A DNA stretch of 64,000 nt. Origin: an uncultured Bacilli bacterium. GTDB taxonomy: Bacteria > Bacillota_I > Bacilli_A > RF39 > UBA660. Positions 7,404 through 16,664 of this stretch are shown here, one piece after another. The DNA lies in NCBI GenBank assembly GCA_934122215.1, contig CAKOWF010000001.1:1-64000 (forward strand), in the 5' to 3' direction. Position 1 is the first letter of the stretch. The number at the start of each line of letters is the position of its first letter. Under the pieces are notes generated by a model. That model ran no database searches. It was not told the DNA's origin and was given only the letters and a program-made list of their open reading frames with translations. Made by a program: the position numbers and the translations under genes.

Positions 7404-7604
7404 TCAATCTTCTTTTATATGAATTAGGTTCTTTGATACTTCTTCTAATGCTTTACCTATATTCTTTTTAGACACATATTGATTACTTTTCATTTGATAA
7501 TTGTTTTCCTCTTCCATTTCCTTTACTCTTTTTGATACTAAATTTACTAAAAGAAATTTTGATCCTACCATACTTAAAAGTTTATCAATTGATGGATATA
7601 TCAT
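7404..7604 (-). CDS. rpoZ: RNA polymerase omega subunit
   Basis: A 66-residue protein starting MIYPSIDKLLSMVGSKFLLVNLVSKRVKEM, which matches the conserved omega core (S-D-L-L, KY-LV...A-RA). A later KKNIGKALEEVSKNLI corresponds to the conserved K-V-AL-EI segment. Omega binds the beta-prime subunit and aids RNA polymerase assembly. It is short, as in other Firmicutes. A GGGAGAGTGA ribosome binding site and a promoter at 7626-7654 lie upstream. Confidence 0.88.
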   Translation of the reverse strand: MIYPSIDKLLSMVGSKFLLVNLVSKRVKEMEEENNYQMKSNQYVSKKNIGKALEEVSKNLIHIKED

Positions 7605-7625
7605 AAAATCACTCTCCCTATTTTG

Positions 7626-7654
7626 ATTTTATAACACTGCTTGTTTTAAATCAA
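7626..7654 (-). promoter_or_regulatory. Promoter of rpoZ
   Basis: Minus strand TTGATT (7649-7654), 17-nt spacer, TAAAAT (7626-7631). Confidence 0.55.
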
Positions 7655-8253
7655 GTTTTTTGACAAAAGTTGACATTATATATTATTTCATATAATTTAT
7701 TAATTTCTGATTCATTTAATTTTTTATTTTTATATTTTCTTTTAAAATCATTTAAAAATAATTTATATTTTGATATATTTTCAAAAGGAATAGTAACATC
7801 ACAGTCATTTGAAGTAATAATATATTTTTCTATTGTATATTCTATTAGTGCTTGATATTTTAATAATAGCCTATCCTGCTCCAAAAATATATTTGGTATG
7901 TAAAATTTGGTCTTACCATAAGATAAGGATAATATATTACTTTTTATATTTCCAGATACTATACCAGTTTTATTTATAACATATATTATAAATACACCAT
8001 ACTCTGATATTAATATAATATGATCGTTTTTAAATATTATCTTTTTATAGCCGTTTATTTCTTTTATAATAGGTAAACACAATTCTGTAAAAGATGTATT
8101 AACACTTTTAAATTTGTTTTTTTCTTTTTTGTATCTATATATTAAATATAATATAAAGATTAGAACAGATATGATTATTAACCATTTAAATTTTTCAAAT
8201 GTTAAAATTATTATACCTATTCCTACAAATATAAATACTAATAAAAAAGTCAT
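7651..8253 (-). CDS. Membrane-anchored protein with a NERD-like domain
   Basis: 200 residues. Two adjacent transmembrane helices occupy about 1-42, followed by a basic linker. A beta-rich domain follows, in which DHIILISEYGVFIIYVINKTGIVSGN resembles the core of NERD (nuclease-related) domains (D-h-V-hhs-yGhFVIE-KN-xG). The catalytic Glu/Lys pair typical of active NERD enzymes is not clear (IYVINK instead of IExKN), so it may be inactive. The gene starts inside the end of pdp (ATGA overlap 8250-8253) and lacks an obvious ribosome binding site, which points to translational coupling. Confidence 0.6.
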   Translation of the reverse strand: MTFLLVFIFVGIGIIILTFEKFKWLIIISVLIFILYLIYRYKKEKNKFKSVNTSFTELCLPIIKEINGYKKIIFKNDHIILISEYGVFIIYVINKTGIVSGNIKSNILSLSYGKTKFYIPNIFLEQDRLLLKYQALIEYTIEKYIITSNDCDVTIPFENISKYKLFLNDFKRKYKNKKLNESEINKLYEIIYNVNFCQKT

Positions 8254-9521
8254 TTAATTATTTCAATTATTAATTCTTTTTTAGCTGCTAGTACATCTTC
8301 TATTTGAAAACAATCTGTAATTTGTTTTATATCAATATCTAATTTATTAACATATATTTTAGCCAATTCTTCATTTTCAAATACTAAATCACCTATTTTT
8401 TTATTTAATACTATACCAACAGAATAATCAATAATATCTTCTTTTTTACTTCTTCCGGCACCTATTTTTTTTGCTATGTTACCTAAATTATAAGCATCTA
8501 TTTTAGTAACAATGCCATCTTTTGGACTTTTTATCGATACAACCTTATCTGATATAGAAATATTATTTATATCGCCATTTTGATATTCAATCCATTCTAC
8601 AAATTTATTATATGCTTCTCCATTATTAATTTTTCCATCTATTAATTTAATAGCATCTTCTTTTTTTATATTTTCTTTTTCTAAATATATTTCAGTTAAT
8701 GTATATATTAATTCCTTTAAGTCTTTTGGACCTCTTCCATGTAATAAATCAATGCATTCTTTTACTTCTAATCCATTTCCTATAGCATATCCTAAAGGTT
8801 CATCCATATTTGTTAAAACGCATACTACATGCTTATTAAATCTTTTACCGATTTTAATCATAGTATTAGCAAGTATAGTAGCATCTTCTTTATTTTTCAT
8901 TAAAGCTCCATTTCCTACTTTTACGTCTATTACAATTATTGAAGCAGAACTTGCTATTTTTTTACTCATTATACTACTTGCTATTAAAGGTATTGATTCT
9001 GCTAATCCAGTTACATCCCTTAACGCATATATTTTTTTGTCAACTACTGCTACTTCTGCAGTTTGACTTATAATACTTACACCTATTTTATTTACTTGTT
9101 CAATAAACTTTTCTTCACTTAAATTAACATTATATCCTTTAATTGATTCTAATTTATCAATAGTTCCACCAGTATGGCCTAATCCTCTTCCGCTCATTTT
9201 AGCTACTTTAAATCCTAAACTAGCAAGTATTGGAGCTAATGCAATAGTTGTTTTATCTCCTACACCACCAGTTGAGTGTTTATCTACTGTAATACCATCA
9301 ATACCACTTAAATCAATAATATCTCCACTTTCAATCATTGCTTTTGTTAAATAATATACTTCATCGTCAGTCATTCCATTTAAAGTAATAGCCATAAGTA
9401 ATGAACTCATTTGATAATCAGCTATATTACCATCAACATAATTTTTAATTACGAAATTAATTTCCTCTTCTGTTAAATTTTCCTTGTTTTTTTTCTTTAT
9501 TATTATATCTATAATATTCAT
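8250..9521 (-). CDS. pdp: Pyrimidine-nucleoside phosphorylase
   Basis: 423 residues, the usual length for Pdp/DeoA. The phosphate-binding signature KHSTGGVGDKTT is intact, followed by KMSGRGLGHTGGTIDKLESI, the family signature region. It reversibly splits uridine, thymidine and deoxyuridine into base and (deoxy)ribose-1-phosphate, for nucleoside salvage in the cytosol. ATG 9521 has a GAGGTAG ribosome binding site. It is divergent from the FemABX gene and overlaps the NERD-like gene by 4 nt. Confidence 0.96.
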   Translation of the reverse strand: MNIIDIIIKKKNKENLTEEEINFVIKNYVDGNIADYQMSSLLMAITLNGMTDDEVYYLTKAMIESGDIIDLSGIDGITVDKHSTGGVGDKTTIALAPILASLGFKVAKMSGRGLGHTGGTIDKLESIKGYNVNLSEEKFIEQVNKIGVSIISQTAEVAVVDKKIYALRDVTGLAESIPLIASSIMSKKIASSASIIVIDVKVGNGALMKNKEDATILANTMIKIGKRFNKHVVCVLTNMDEPLGYAIGNGLEVKECIDLLHGRGPKDLKELIYTLTEIYLEKENIKKEDAIKLIDGKINNGEAYNKFVEWIEYQNGDINNISISDKVVSIKSPKDGIVTKIDAYNLGNIAKKIGAGRSKKEDIIDYSVGIVLNKKIGDLVFENEELAKIYVNKLDIDIKQITDCFQIEDVLAAKKELIIEIIK

Positions 9522-9574
9522 ATTATCTACCTCTATTTTATTGTAACATATTTTATTAAATTTAATAAGTATTT

Positions 9575-9603
9575 TTGATTATTTATTAAGTTTATGTTAT
9601 ACT
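9575..9603 (+). promoter_or_regulatory. Promoter of the FemABX gene
   Basis: TTGATT (9575-9580), 17-nt spacer, TATACT (9598-9603), with the ATG at 9620, implying a very short leader. Confidence 0.6.
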
Positions 9604-9619
9604 CTTATTGGTGAATTTT

Positions 9620-10849
9620 ATGCAGATAAAACAATTAACTAATGAAGAGTTTAATATCTTTAAAAATAGCTTTAAGGATTCTTCAATTTATCAAACTGTT
9701 GAATATGGATTTGTTATGAATCATCAAGGATTTGACTCTGTCATATTAGGATTAGTTGATAATGAGGAACATATTATTGGAGCAAGTTTAATATTAATTA
9801 AAAAAAGTAAAAATACAAAATATGCTTATGCCCCAAGAGGTTTTTTAATAGATTATACTAACTATAATTTATTAGAAATATTTACTAATTTATTAAAAAA
9901 ATATTTATCTAAATTAGGTATTGTTGCATTAAGAATTAATCCATTAATAGTAAAATCAATATATGATAAAAAACACAATATATTATCTAATAATGATTAT
10001 TATAATACTATTTATAATAACCTTATAAATTTAGGTTATAAACATTTAGGCTATAATTCTTATTTTGAAGGTTTAAAGCCAAGATTTGAAGCTATTATAG
10101 ATATTGATAAGCCATACTATTTATTATTTAATGATTTAAATAAGGAATTTAGGACAAAAATAAGAAGTGCTTCTAAAAATGGAATTAAAATATATAATGG
10201 CGATAATTTAGAATATTTATATTTGCAAACAAAAAAGAAATATCCAAGAGATTTAGATTATTTTAAAGATTGTTACAAGTATTTTTCTAAAAATAATAAC
10301 ATTGATTTTTATTATACTAAATTGGATACTAAAGAATATCTTAAAATTAAAAATAAACAATTAATTGAGCAAGAAAAAATTGTTAACTATTATAATGAAA
10401 TTGTTACTAAAAATTTGAAAAATATTAATTTAAAAATAACTGCAGATAAACGATATAATGAGTTAAAACTTCAATTAATTGAAGCAACTAATTTACTTAA
10501 AAATAATCCTGATGGCATTATTACATCATCCGCACTCGTTGTTAAAAATAAAGATGAAGTATATTTACTTATGGATGGTTATGATAATAAGTTTAAATCA
10601 CTAAATTCTAAACATTTATTATTATGGAAATTAATTGAAAATTATTCCATCCAAAATTATAAAAAATTTAATTTAGGTGGTATAACTAATCCATTTGAAA
10701 AAAATAATAAATATGAAGGATTAAATACTTTTAAATTAGGTTTTAATTCAAAAGTTTATGAATATATTGGCGATTTGGAGCTAATATGTAATAATACGAA
10801 ATATTTTTTAATTAAAAATTCATTTTTAAAAAAAGCATTAAAAAAGTAA
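9620..10849 (+). CDS. FemABX-family aminoacyltransferase (peptidoglycan cross-bridge)
   Basis: About 409 residues. Two GNAT-like halves are visible: the N-terminal SSIYQTVEYGFVMNHQGFDSVILGL...GASLILIKKSKNTKYAYAPRGFLIDYT and a C-terminal half with the conserved ending YKKFNLGGITNPFEKNNKYEGLNTFKLGFN. A charged helical insert (about 240-285) resembles the FemA coiled coil. Such enzymes use aminoacyl-tRNA to add residues to the lipid-linked peptidoglycan precursor. Start at ATG 9620 because GGTGAA lies just upstream. The substrate residue cannot be predicted from sequence. Confidence 0.9.
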   Translation: MQIKQLTNEEFNIFKNSFKDSSIYQTVEYGFVMNHQGFDSVILGLVDNEEHIIGASLILIKKSKNTKYAYAPRGFLIDYTNYNLLEIFTNLLKKYLSKLGIVALRINPLIVKSIYDKKHNILSNNDYYNTIYNNLINLGYKHLGYNSYFEGLKPRFEAIIDIDKPYYLLFNDLNKEFRTKIRSASKNGIKIYNGDNLEYLYLQTKKKYPRDLDYFKDCYKYFSKNNNIDFYYTKLDTKEYLKIKNKQLIEQEKIVNYYNEIVTKNLKNINLKITADKRYNELKLQLIEATNLLKNNPDGIITSSALVVKNKDEVYLLMDGYDNKFKSLNSKHLLLWKLIENYSIQNYKKFNLGGITNPFEKNNKYEGLNTFKLGFNSKVYEYIGDLELICNNTKYFLIKNSFLKKALKK

Positions 10850-10866
10850 GTCATATGGCTTACTTT
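10843..10866. terminator. Bidirectional terminator between the FemABX gene and mutM
   Basis: An 8-bp stem AAAGTAAG/CTTACTTT (10843-10850/10859-10866), flanked by A-runs on one side and T on the other, between convergent genes. Confidence 0.75.
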
Positions 10867-11681
10867 TGACATTTTGGACAATAATATGTTCCCCTACCAT
10901 TTACTTTTATCTTAACAATTTTTGAACCACATATAGAGCATCTCTCTCCATCTTTATTATGAACTAAAAGATTGTCTTGAAATCTACCATGAACTCCTTC
11001 ACTAGATTCATATGTTCTTATAGTTGTACCACCATCTATAATTGCCTTATTCAATATTTCTTGCGTATTATTTATAATATTTTTTAATTCTATATCACTT
11101 AATTCACAACATTTTTTTAAAGGATTTATATTACTTAAAAATAAAATTTCATCAGCATATATATTTCCTATTCCAGTTATTATACTTTGATCTAATAGAA
11201 TTGTCTTAATAGGCAATTTTTTATTACTATATTTTTGTTTTAAATAATTTGTATTTAAGTTTTCATCCCAAGGTTCTAATCCTAATTCATTTAATGGTTT
11301 ATTGTTAAATGCATCATCTTTTTTATATAAATACATTTTACCAAATTTTCTAGTATCTTTATATCTTAAACATGTATTATCGTAAAATATGAAATTTACA
11401 TGTTCATGTTTTTCTATTTTATCATCAGTATTTTTTAAATTATATTTGCCTTCCATACGTAGATGGCTTAATAAATAATAGTCATTCAATTCAAAGATTA
11501 ACCATTTTCCTTTTCTTTTTATATCAATTATTGTTTGATTAATAATTTGTTTTTTAAAATCTTCTACTGATGGCTCTACTATTATATTAGGATAAAATAC
11601 TTCTATTTCTTTTATTTTTTTATTTATTACTTTTTTTATTAATGTTCTTCTTACTGTTTCTACTTCAGGTAACTCTGGCAT
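10860..11681 (-). CDS. mutM: Formamidopyrimidine-DNA glycosylase (Fpg/MutM)
   Basis: 273 residues beginning MPELPEVETVRRTL, with the catalytic Pro1/Glu2 after Met removal. The helix-two-turn-helix region (QSIITGIGNIYADEILF) and the C-terminal zinc finger (CSICGSKIVKIKVNGRGTYYCPKCQK) are complete. It removes 8-oxoguanine and other oxidised purines and nicks the abasic site. GGAGGTTAAT ribosome binding site; 1 nt from the tcdA stop, so the two are cotranscribed. Confidence 0.97.
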   Translation of the reverse strand: MPELPEVETVRRTLIKKVINKKIKEIEVFYPNIIVEPSVEDFKKQIINQTIIDIKRKGKWLIFELNDYYLLSHLRMEGKYNLKNTDDKIEKHEHVNFIFYDNTCLRYKDTRKFGKMYLYKKDDAFNNKPLNELGLEPWDENLNTNYLKQKYSNKKLPIKTILLDQSIITGIGNIYADEILFLSNINPLKKCCELSDIELKNIINNTQEILNKAIIDGGTTIRTYESSEGVHGRFQDNLLVHNKDGERCSICGSKIVKIKVNGRGTYYCPKCQK

Positions 11682-11682
11682 A

Positions 11683-12363
11683 TTAACCTCCTATAATTAA
11701 ATGAATTATATAACTAGCACAATTTATTCCAGCTACTGCTGGTACAAAAGAATTTGAAGAAATATGTTTTTTGGTATTGGTAATAGGTTGTTCTGTGCTT
11801 GATACTACCATTATTTTTTCTTTTATTTTTTCTTCATTTACCATTTTTCTTATTTTTTTAGCAATTGGATCATATGAAGTATTTCTAATATCTTGTACTT
11901 TTACTTTTGAAATATCTAATTTTCTTCCCATTCCCATACAACTAATCATTGGTATATTCTTTTTAATACATTCTTTTATTATTAATTTTTTTGTAGGTAT
12001 GGTATCACATGCATCAATTAAATAGTCAATTTTTTGTTCAAATAAAATATTTATATTATCTTCATTTATAAATTTATCTATTTTTTTTATTTTTGCTTTA
12101 GGATTTATATCCAAAATTCTTTTTTCAAATGCATCTACCTTTTTCATTCCTATTGTTGAATGTAGGGAAATCAATTGTCTATTTAAATTACTTGATTCTA
12201 TTATATCAGCATCAACAATTATTAAATTTTCTATTCCACTTCTAACAATACTTTCTAAAGCATATCCACCTACTCCACCTAATCCTATTATCAAAATTGT
12301 ACTAGTTCTCAATTTTTCTATATTTTCTTTTCCTATTTGTGATTCTAATCTTTCTAAATTCAT
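11683..12363 (-). CDS. tcdA: tRNA threonylcarbamoyladenosine dehydratase TcdA
   Basis: A 226-residue E1-like (ThiF/HesA) protein. The ATP-binding motif IIGLGGVGGYALESIVRSG is followed by the DADIIESSNLNRQ motif and the TcdA-specific SCMGMGRKLD and DPIAKKIRK segments. It cyclises t6A37 to ct6A in ANN-decoding tRNAs. It is cotranscribed with mutM. MtaB (28.5 kb) and MiaA (31.9 kb), other position-37 modifiers, are also in this window. Confidence 0.93.
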   Translation of the reverse strand: MNLERLESQIGKENIEKLRTSTILIIGLGGVGGYALESIVRSGIENLIIVDADIIESSNLNRQLISLHSTIGMKKVDAFEKRILDINPKAKIKKIDKFINEDNINILFEQKIDYLIDACDTIPTKKLIIKECIKKNIPMISCMGMGRKLDISKVKVQDIRNTSYDPIAKKIRKMVNEEKIKEKIMVVSSTEQPITNTKKHISSNSFVPAVAGINCASYIIHLIIGG

Positions 12364-12383
12364 AATAACTCCTTAAAGAAAAA

Positions 12384-12402
12384 AATAATACTATGTATTA
12401 TT
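12384..12402 (-). terminator. Terminator of the 139-residue gene
   Basis: An 8-bp stem AATAATAC/GTATTATT (12384-12391/12395-12402) followed by U5 on the minus strand. Confidence 0.8.
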
Positions 12403-12817
12403 TTTGTAACATATTTAATAAATTAATTTTAAAAATATCTTTTTCTGAATGTTGTTTTGAAACCATTACTCCCTTATATGTTTCTAATTCTGATTGATGA
12501 CCTTCAGTTAATATTTCAACTGGTTCTATAGAGTCAAGCATTATCATTTTTTCATTTTCATAAACTATATATCTAAGTCTTATATCACCATGTACTTTAG
12601 CAAACATAATATCAGTTGGCAATTTTAATTCATAAGTTACTGTATTAGCTTCACTATTACTAGAAATTTGTTCACCTAAAAATGTTCCTTCTTTCATCTT
12701 TGGATAAAATTCAAAGCAAAGTTTTTTATATGCTAGCATATTGTATTTTTTTAGTGATCTTTCTAATTTATGAAATTCATTTTCATTAACATACTCAAAC
12801 AAATATATATCTTTCAT
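12398..12817 (-). CDS. Hypothetical 139-residue cytosolic protein
   Basis: A mixed alpha/beta soluble protein with no recognised domain. The centre (EANTVTYELKLPTDIMFAKVHGDIRLRYIVYENEKMIMLDSI) looks like paired beta strands. It has its own near-consensus promoter (12853-12881), an AAGGAG ribosome binding site and its own terminator, so it is a monocistronic, probably well-expressed gene. No function assigned. Confidence 0.75.
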   Translation of the reverse strand: MKDIYLFEYVNENEFHKLERSLKKYNMLAYKKLCFEFYPKMKEGTFLGEQISSNSEANTVTYELKLPTDIMFAKVHGDIRLRYIVYENEKMIMLDSIEPVEILTEGHQSELETYKGVMVSKQHSEKDIFKINLLNMLQK

Positions 12818-12852
12818 GTAATGCTCCTTTCTATGGTCATTAAACTAAATTA

Positions 12853-12881
12853 ATTATATCTCATTTATATAATAAAGTCAA
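12853..12881 (-). promoter_or_regulatory. Promoter of the 139-residue gene
   Basis: Minus strand TTGACT (12876-12881), 17-nt spacer, perfect TATAAT (12853-12858). Confidence 0.8.
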
Positions 12882-12892
12882 ACAGTCATAAA

Positions 12893-12918
12893 AATAATGT
12901 AGAAATTCTACATTATTT
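12893..12918 (-). terminator. Terminator of the 689-residue gene
   Basis: A long near-perfect stem (AAATAATGTAGAA/TTCTACATTATTT) followed by U-rich sequence on the minus strand. Confidence 0.82.
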
Positions 12919-14982
12919 TGACATATGATTAGTTTCAATTTCATCATATATAGTTATAGCTTCTTGATAACTATTCATTGCTTCTTGTAATAAAGATTTT
13001 AATTCTTTATATGATTCTACTTTTTCATCTCTTGTTAATACTTTAACTTCAATTTCACGATTTGAATATTGTGGTTCAATAGAGTTAGTTACTGTTTCTT
13101 CACTAATTGCTTCACCACTTCCTACTGGCACAAATATTGTAGTTTCTTCTGATGGAGCATTTTTACCATCATCTTTGAAATCTTCTTTTTCTTCTTTTTC
13201 TTCTTTATCAACAACTGTTGGTGTTGTTGGTTGAAATTTTGTACCATCATTGTTATTTTTATTTGCTTCTTCGATAGCTTTTTTAGCTTCATTCCATCCT
13301 GTAGTATATGAAGATTTATATAATTCTGGAACACTATTTACATTGTTTATACCATTAGCAGCATCTATTGCACCTTGTTTAGCCCATTTTGCGGCTTCTT
13401 CTTTATCAACAACATTTCCAGTATTATCTTTGAATTCTGTTTTTTCAGTATTCTTTCTAACATTTTCTTCATATTTTTCTTTAGCATTTGGATCAGTTGG
13501 ATTTACACCATTTTGAATCATATCTTCTTTAGATATTGTTCCACCTTCACCATTTGATATACCGCTATCGTCTTTACTAACTTGTGGTTTTACACTTTTT
13601 ATTGCTTTTTCTTGTTTTTCTGTATAACTTTCTAGTTCTACATAGTTTTCTAAATTTACATTTTTTGAAACTTCAACTCTTAAAGTTTTATAGTTTGCTT
13701 CATCTAAATAATATAATTGACCCATAGATATTAAATTTTCGATATTTTCTTTTCTTTCATTTAAACTATCTAATACTCTTATATTATTAATACTTTCTAA
13801 TGATTTTTTTGTTTCATCTTCTATATTTAGTGTTGATGCTTCACCTTTACTCATTCCACAATTACTTACAACTGTCATTAATTTTGCTTCTAATTCATCA
13901 TCTGGGTAATAACCTAATTTATAATTAGAACTTTTTGTTAATTCGCACCAAGCCCCAAATTCAGCATTTATAAAAGTTGCTAAAGCAGAATTACTATATT
14001 TTAATTCGTTTGTTGAATCATTTATTAAACTATAAACAAAATCATAGAATTCTTTAGAAATTTCTTTTCTTTCATCTTTTTTAGTTGCTGCATTTAATCT
14101 TGCTAAAATATCAGCGCCATCATTTAATAATTTAACATCATTTTCATTCATATAAAGATTTGAAAAATCAACTTTATTATCTAGTGTTGCCACTAACATT
14201 TGATCTTTTAGTAAATTGTTCATTTCTTTAAAATTATATATTAAATCATCATTGTCTAATACAGCCCCAGGTTGTTCTTTCATAAAGTTAGCATATTCTA
14301 AAGTAGTTATATTATCAATATTTGCTACTAAATAGTATTGTAACCATTCACCTGAGATTAAATCTTTTTGAGATTCTTCACTTAAGTTTTTATCTACTAA
14401 TTTAACTCCATTTTTTAATAAATTATTTATTGTTTCAGTAGTATTTTCTTTAGCATTAGTTGAGAATTGCATTAAAATTTGTTCTGCAGCTATTTTATTT
14501 TCATCTATTTCTTCAACTGTATTATTTTCTTCTACTGTTTCAATTGTTTGTTGTGGTTCAGTTTCGATAACTTCTTCTGTTATATCTTTTTTACCACAAG
14601 ATATTGAAGTAGTTGCTAAAACAACAGCTAATGTAGAAATAATTCCTACTGCTTTTCCTTTTTCATATTTTTTATTTAATTTAGCATTTTTTGGTATTTC
14701 ATTATATAAATTAACATCTACATCTTCTCCAAATTTTTCTACTGCTAATTTAGATAATTTTTCTTCTTCTTTTAAATTTTTATTTTCTAAATTTTCATAA
14801 ATTTTAGCAATTCTTTCATCTATTTCTGATTTATAAGAATCCTCATTACCTATTATCATTGCATATAATTTATTTCTTAAATCTTCTATATCTTTCTCAT
14901 CAACCTTTAGAAAGCTCATATTTGAGCTTTCATATGGTCTAAGAGTTTTATCAATAGCTTTTTGTATATAAGTTTTAGCCAT
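12913..14982 (-). CDS. Large helical membrane-associated protein with internal lipobox-like segment
   Basis: 689 residues. The first ~110 residues are charged and helical with no signal peptide. A single hydrophobic stretch follows at about 112-128 (AVGIISTLAVVLATTSISCG) that looks like a lipoprotein signal with a Cys, yet it is far from the N-terminus. The rest is Glu/Asn/Lys rich, with a low-complexity Glu/Lys/Asp region near 570-620. I recognise no domain. If the hydrophobic stretch spans the membrane, the N-terminal 110 residues would be cytoplasmic and the large remainder external. It sits just after the repeat-containing 513-residue surface protein, probably in one operon (27-nt gap, GGGTGAA ribosome binding site). 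Confidence 0.75.
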   Translation of the reverse strand: MAKTYIQKAIDKTLRPYESSNMSFLKVDEKDIEDLRNKLYAMIIGNEDSYKSEIDERIAKIYENLENKNLKEEEKLSKLAVEKFGEDVDVNLYNEIPKNAKLNKKYEKGKAVGIISTLAVVLATTSISCGKKDITEEVIETEPQQTIETVEENNTVEEIDENKIAAEQILMQFSTNAKENTTETINNLLKNGVKLVDKNLSEESQKDLISGEWLQYYLVANIDNITTLEYANFMKEQPGAVLDNDDLIYNFKEMNNLLKDQMLVATLDNKVDFSNLYMNENDVKLLNDGADILARLNAATKKDERKEISKEFYDFVYSLINDSTNELKYSNSALATFINAEFGAWCELTKSSNYKLGYYPDDELEAKLMTVVSNCGMSKGEASTLNIEDETKKSLESINNIRVLDSLNERKENIENLISMGQLYYLDEANYKTLRVEVSKNVNLENYVELESYTEKQEKAIKSVKPQVSKDDSGISNGEGGTISKEDMIQNGVNPTDPNAKEKYEENVRKNTEKTEFKDNTGNVVDKEEAAKWAKQGAIDAANGINNVNSVPELYKSSYTTGWNEAKKAIEEANKNNNDGTKFQPTTPTVVDKEEKEEKEDFKDDGKNAPSEETTIFVPVGSGEAISEETVTNSIEPQYSNREIEVKVLTRDEKVESYKELKSLLQEAMNSYQEAITIYDEIETNHMSK

Positions 14983-15009
14983 AGTATTTCACCCTTTCTA
15001 AACTTTTAA

Positions 15010-16551
15010 TTATTTAGTAATTTCTTTTAATTTACCTGTATAAGAATATCCTTCTGATAATAATTTTGTATCATTTTTAACACTCCATTTAGTATCAGTA
15101 GTTCCTTCTATCCAAGTTCTTGTCATATAACTATAATATTTTGTAGTTACAGTTTGATATACTGGTTCTTTTGTTTGTGTAGTTTTATATCCTGTAATAA
15201 TTTGAATTGTTGTAGTAACTGGAACTGTTTCTTTAGCAGTTTGAGTACATTGATATTTTGTTACAGGAGTAGCTGTTCTTTCATATACTTTATATGCTTT
15301 TGTAGTACCTGATGAACAATTATTACCACAAACATCTGGATCAGAAGATACATACACATATTTTGTAGTATTTGTATCTTTTGGTGTATATGTTAAATAT
15401 ACTGTTTTAACATATTTATATTCACCATATGAATATTCACCTGTTTTAACATATTCATATTTTTTACAAACTGTTTTTTCTTCAGTACCAATTTGAATTT
15501 CTTTTGTACCATAAATTGGTTGAGATTTATCAGTTTTTGTTGTTACATTATAACCAATTAATTTCTTTTCTGTTATAGTTTTAGTTTTAACTGATGTATT
15601 AGCATCTGCTTTTACTTCTTTTGTTTGCCATTCTGACCAATTACTATATTTATAATATCCTTCAGTTTTTTTGATATATTCATATAAATATTCTTTTACT
15701 ATTTCTTTATTACATGAATCTTTATATTCTTTTTCACTTACTACATTACCGTCTTTATCATAATATTGGTTATCTACTACTTCACAGTAATGTTTTGTAT
15801 TTGGTGTTGGCGTTGGTGTTGAAGTACAAGATTTATTAAAATCTGCTACACTTACTACATTACCATTTTTATCATAAAATATATTATTTACTACTTCACA
15901 GTAATGTTTTGTATTTGGTGTTGGTGTTGGTGTTGAAGTACAAGATTTATTAAAATCTGCTGCACTTACCACATTACCATTTTTATCATAAAATATATTA
16001 TTTACTACTTCACAGTAATGTTTTTGTACTGGTTTAACTGGATAAATTGTTGGTTTTTTAACATCTGCTTTATTTTTTTCACAGATAGTTGTTGAACAAT
16101 AATCATAGCATCCCATATAAACTAATAAATAATTTTCTTGTTCTCCACATTTTAAGTTGACTTTCATAACATATTCAGTTTCATGTTTTGTAACTTCTAC
16201 GTATGAATCATCTAAACTACAAGTATCACCATTTTTATCAACGAATGGTAATATAATTTTTAAATCTAACATTTTTCCTAATGTTAATCTAGTTTTGTCA
16301 CCTACATTTTTAGGTAATCTTTCTGTTGTGAAATAATCTTTAGCAGAGTCTTTCATCATAAGTACATTTGTATTAAAGATACTATCATATAATACTCCTG
16401 TATTGCATGTGTCACCACTACATGTTGTTGTAACATTTTTTAAATCACTTTTTAATGGAAATAACCATATTAAAATGAATATAAATAATGCTATAAATAA
16501 GAATTGAATAATTACATTCTTAACTGAAAAATTTGTGTTATCGTTATACAT
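15010..16551 (-). CDS. Repeat-containing, Cys- and Thr-rich membrane-anchored surface protein
   Basis: About 513 residues from ATG 16551 (GGGGGG ribosome binding site; an upstream in-frame start at 16578 would overlap the promoter). An N-terminal transmembrane anchor (about 9-32, VIIQFLFIALFIFILIWLFP) is followed by a domain with several paired cysteines. Then come three tandem 38-residue units (KHYCEVVNNIFYDKNGNVVS...SCTSTPTPTPNT), the third divergent, and a Thr/Tyr/Lys-rich C-terminal domain with more Cys. No sorting motif is seen. It is likely an extracellular protein held by an uncleaved signal anchor. Two tandem promoters suggest strong or dual regulation. Confidence 0.8.
   Translation of the reverse strand: MYNDNTNFSVKNVIIQFLFIALFIFILIWLFPLKSDLKNVTTTCSGDTCNTGVLYDSIFNTNVLMMKDSAKDYFTTERLPKNVGDKTRLTLGKMLDLKIILPFVDKNGDTCSLDDSYVEVTKHETEYVMKVNLKCGEQENYLLVYMGCYDYCSTTICEKNKADVKKPTIYPVKPVQKHYCEVVNNIFYDKNGNVVSAADFNKSCTSTPTPTPNTKHYCEVVNNIFYDKNGNVVSVADFNKSCTSTPTPTPNTKHYCEVVDNQYYDKDGNVVSEKEYKDSCNKEIVKEYLYEYIKKTEGYYKYSNWSEWQTKEVKADANTSVKTKTITEKKLIGYNVTTKTDKSQPIYGTKEIQIGTEEKTVCKKYEYVKTGEYSYGEYKYVKTVYLTYTPKDTNTTKYVYVSSDPDVCGNNCSSGTTKAYKVYERTATPVTKYQCTQTAKETVPVTTTIQIITGYKTTQTKEPVYQTVTTKYYSYMTRTWIEGTTDTKWSVKNDTKLLSEGYSYTGKLKEITK
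15703..16023 (-). repeat. Three tandem 114-bp repeats inside the 513-residue surface protein
   Basis: Period 114 bp (for example the TTCACAG block at 15781, 15895 and 16009). The first two units are almost identical at DNA level, including third positions, and end in a Thr-Pro (TPTPTP) linker. The third is diverged. The near-identity implies recent expansion or gene conversion. Confidence 0.9.
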
Positions 16552-16581
16552 AAATAACCCCCCTTTGAATTTACGCACGAT

Positions 16582-16610
16582 ATAATAACATAGTTTTTTT
16601 CGTTTGTCAA
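16582..16610 (-). promoter_or_regulatory. Proximal promoter of the repeat surface protein
   Basis: Minus strand TTGACA (16605-16610), 17-nt spacer, TATTAT (16582-16587). Confidence 0.8.
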
Positions 16611-16664
16611 ATTTTTTTCAATTTCCAATTTTTTCTAGATGCAATATTTCTTTGTTGTTACTAA

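Noticed and set aside
15703..16023. CRISPR-like or intergenic repeat array
   Set aside because: The 114-bp period is a multiple of three, in frame, and encodes repeated protein units; there are no unique spacers.
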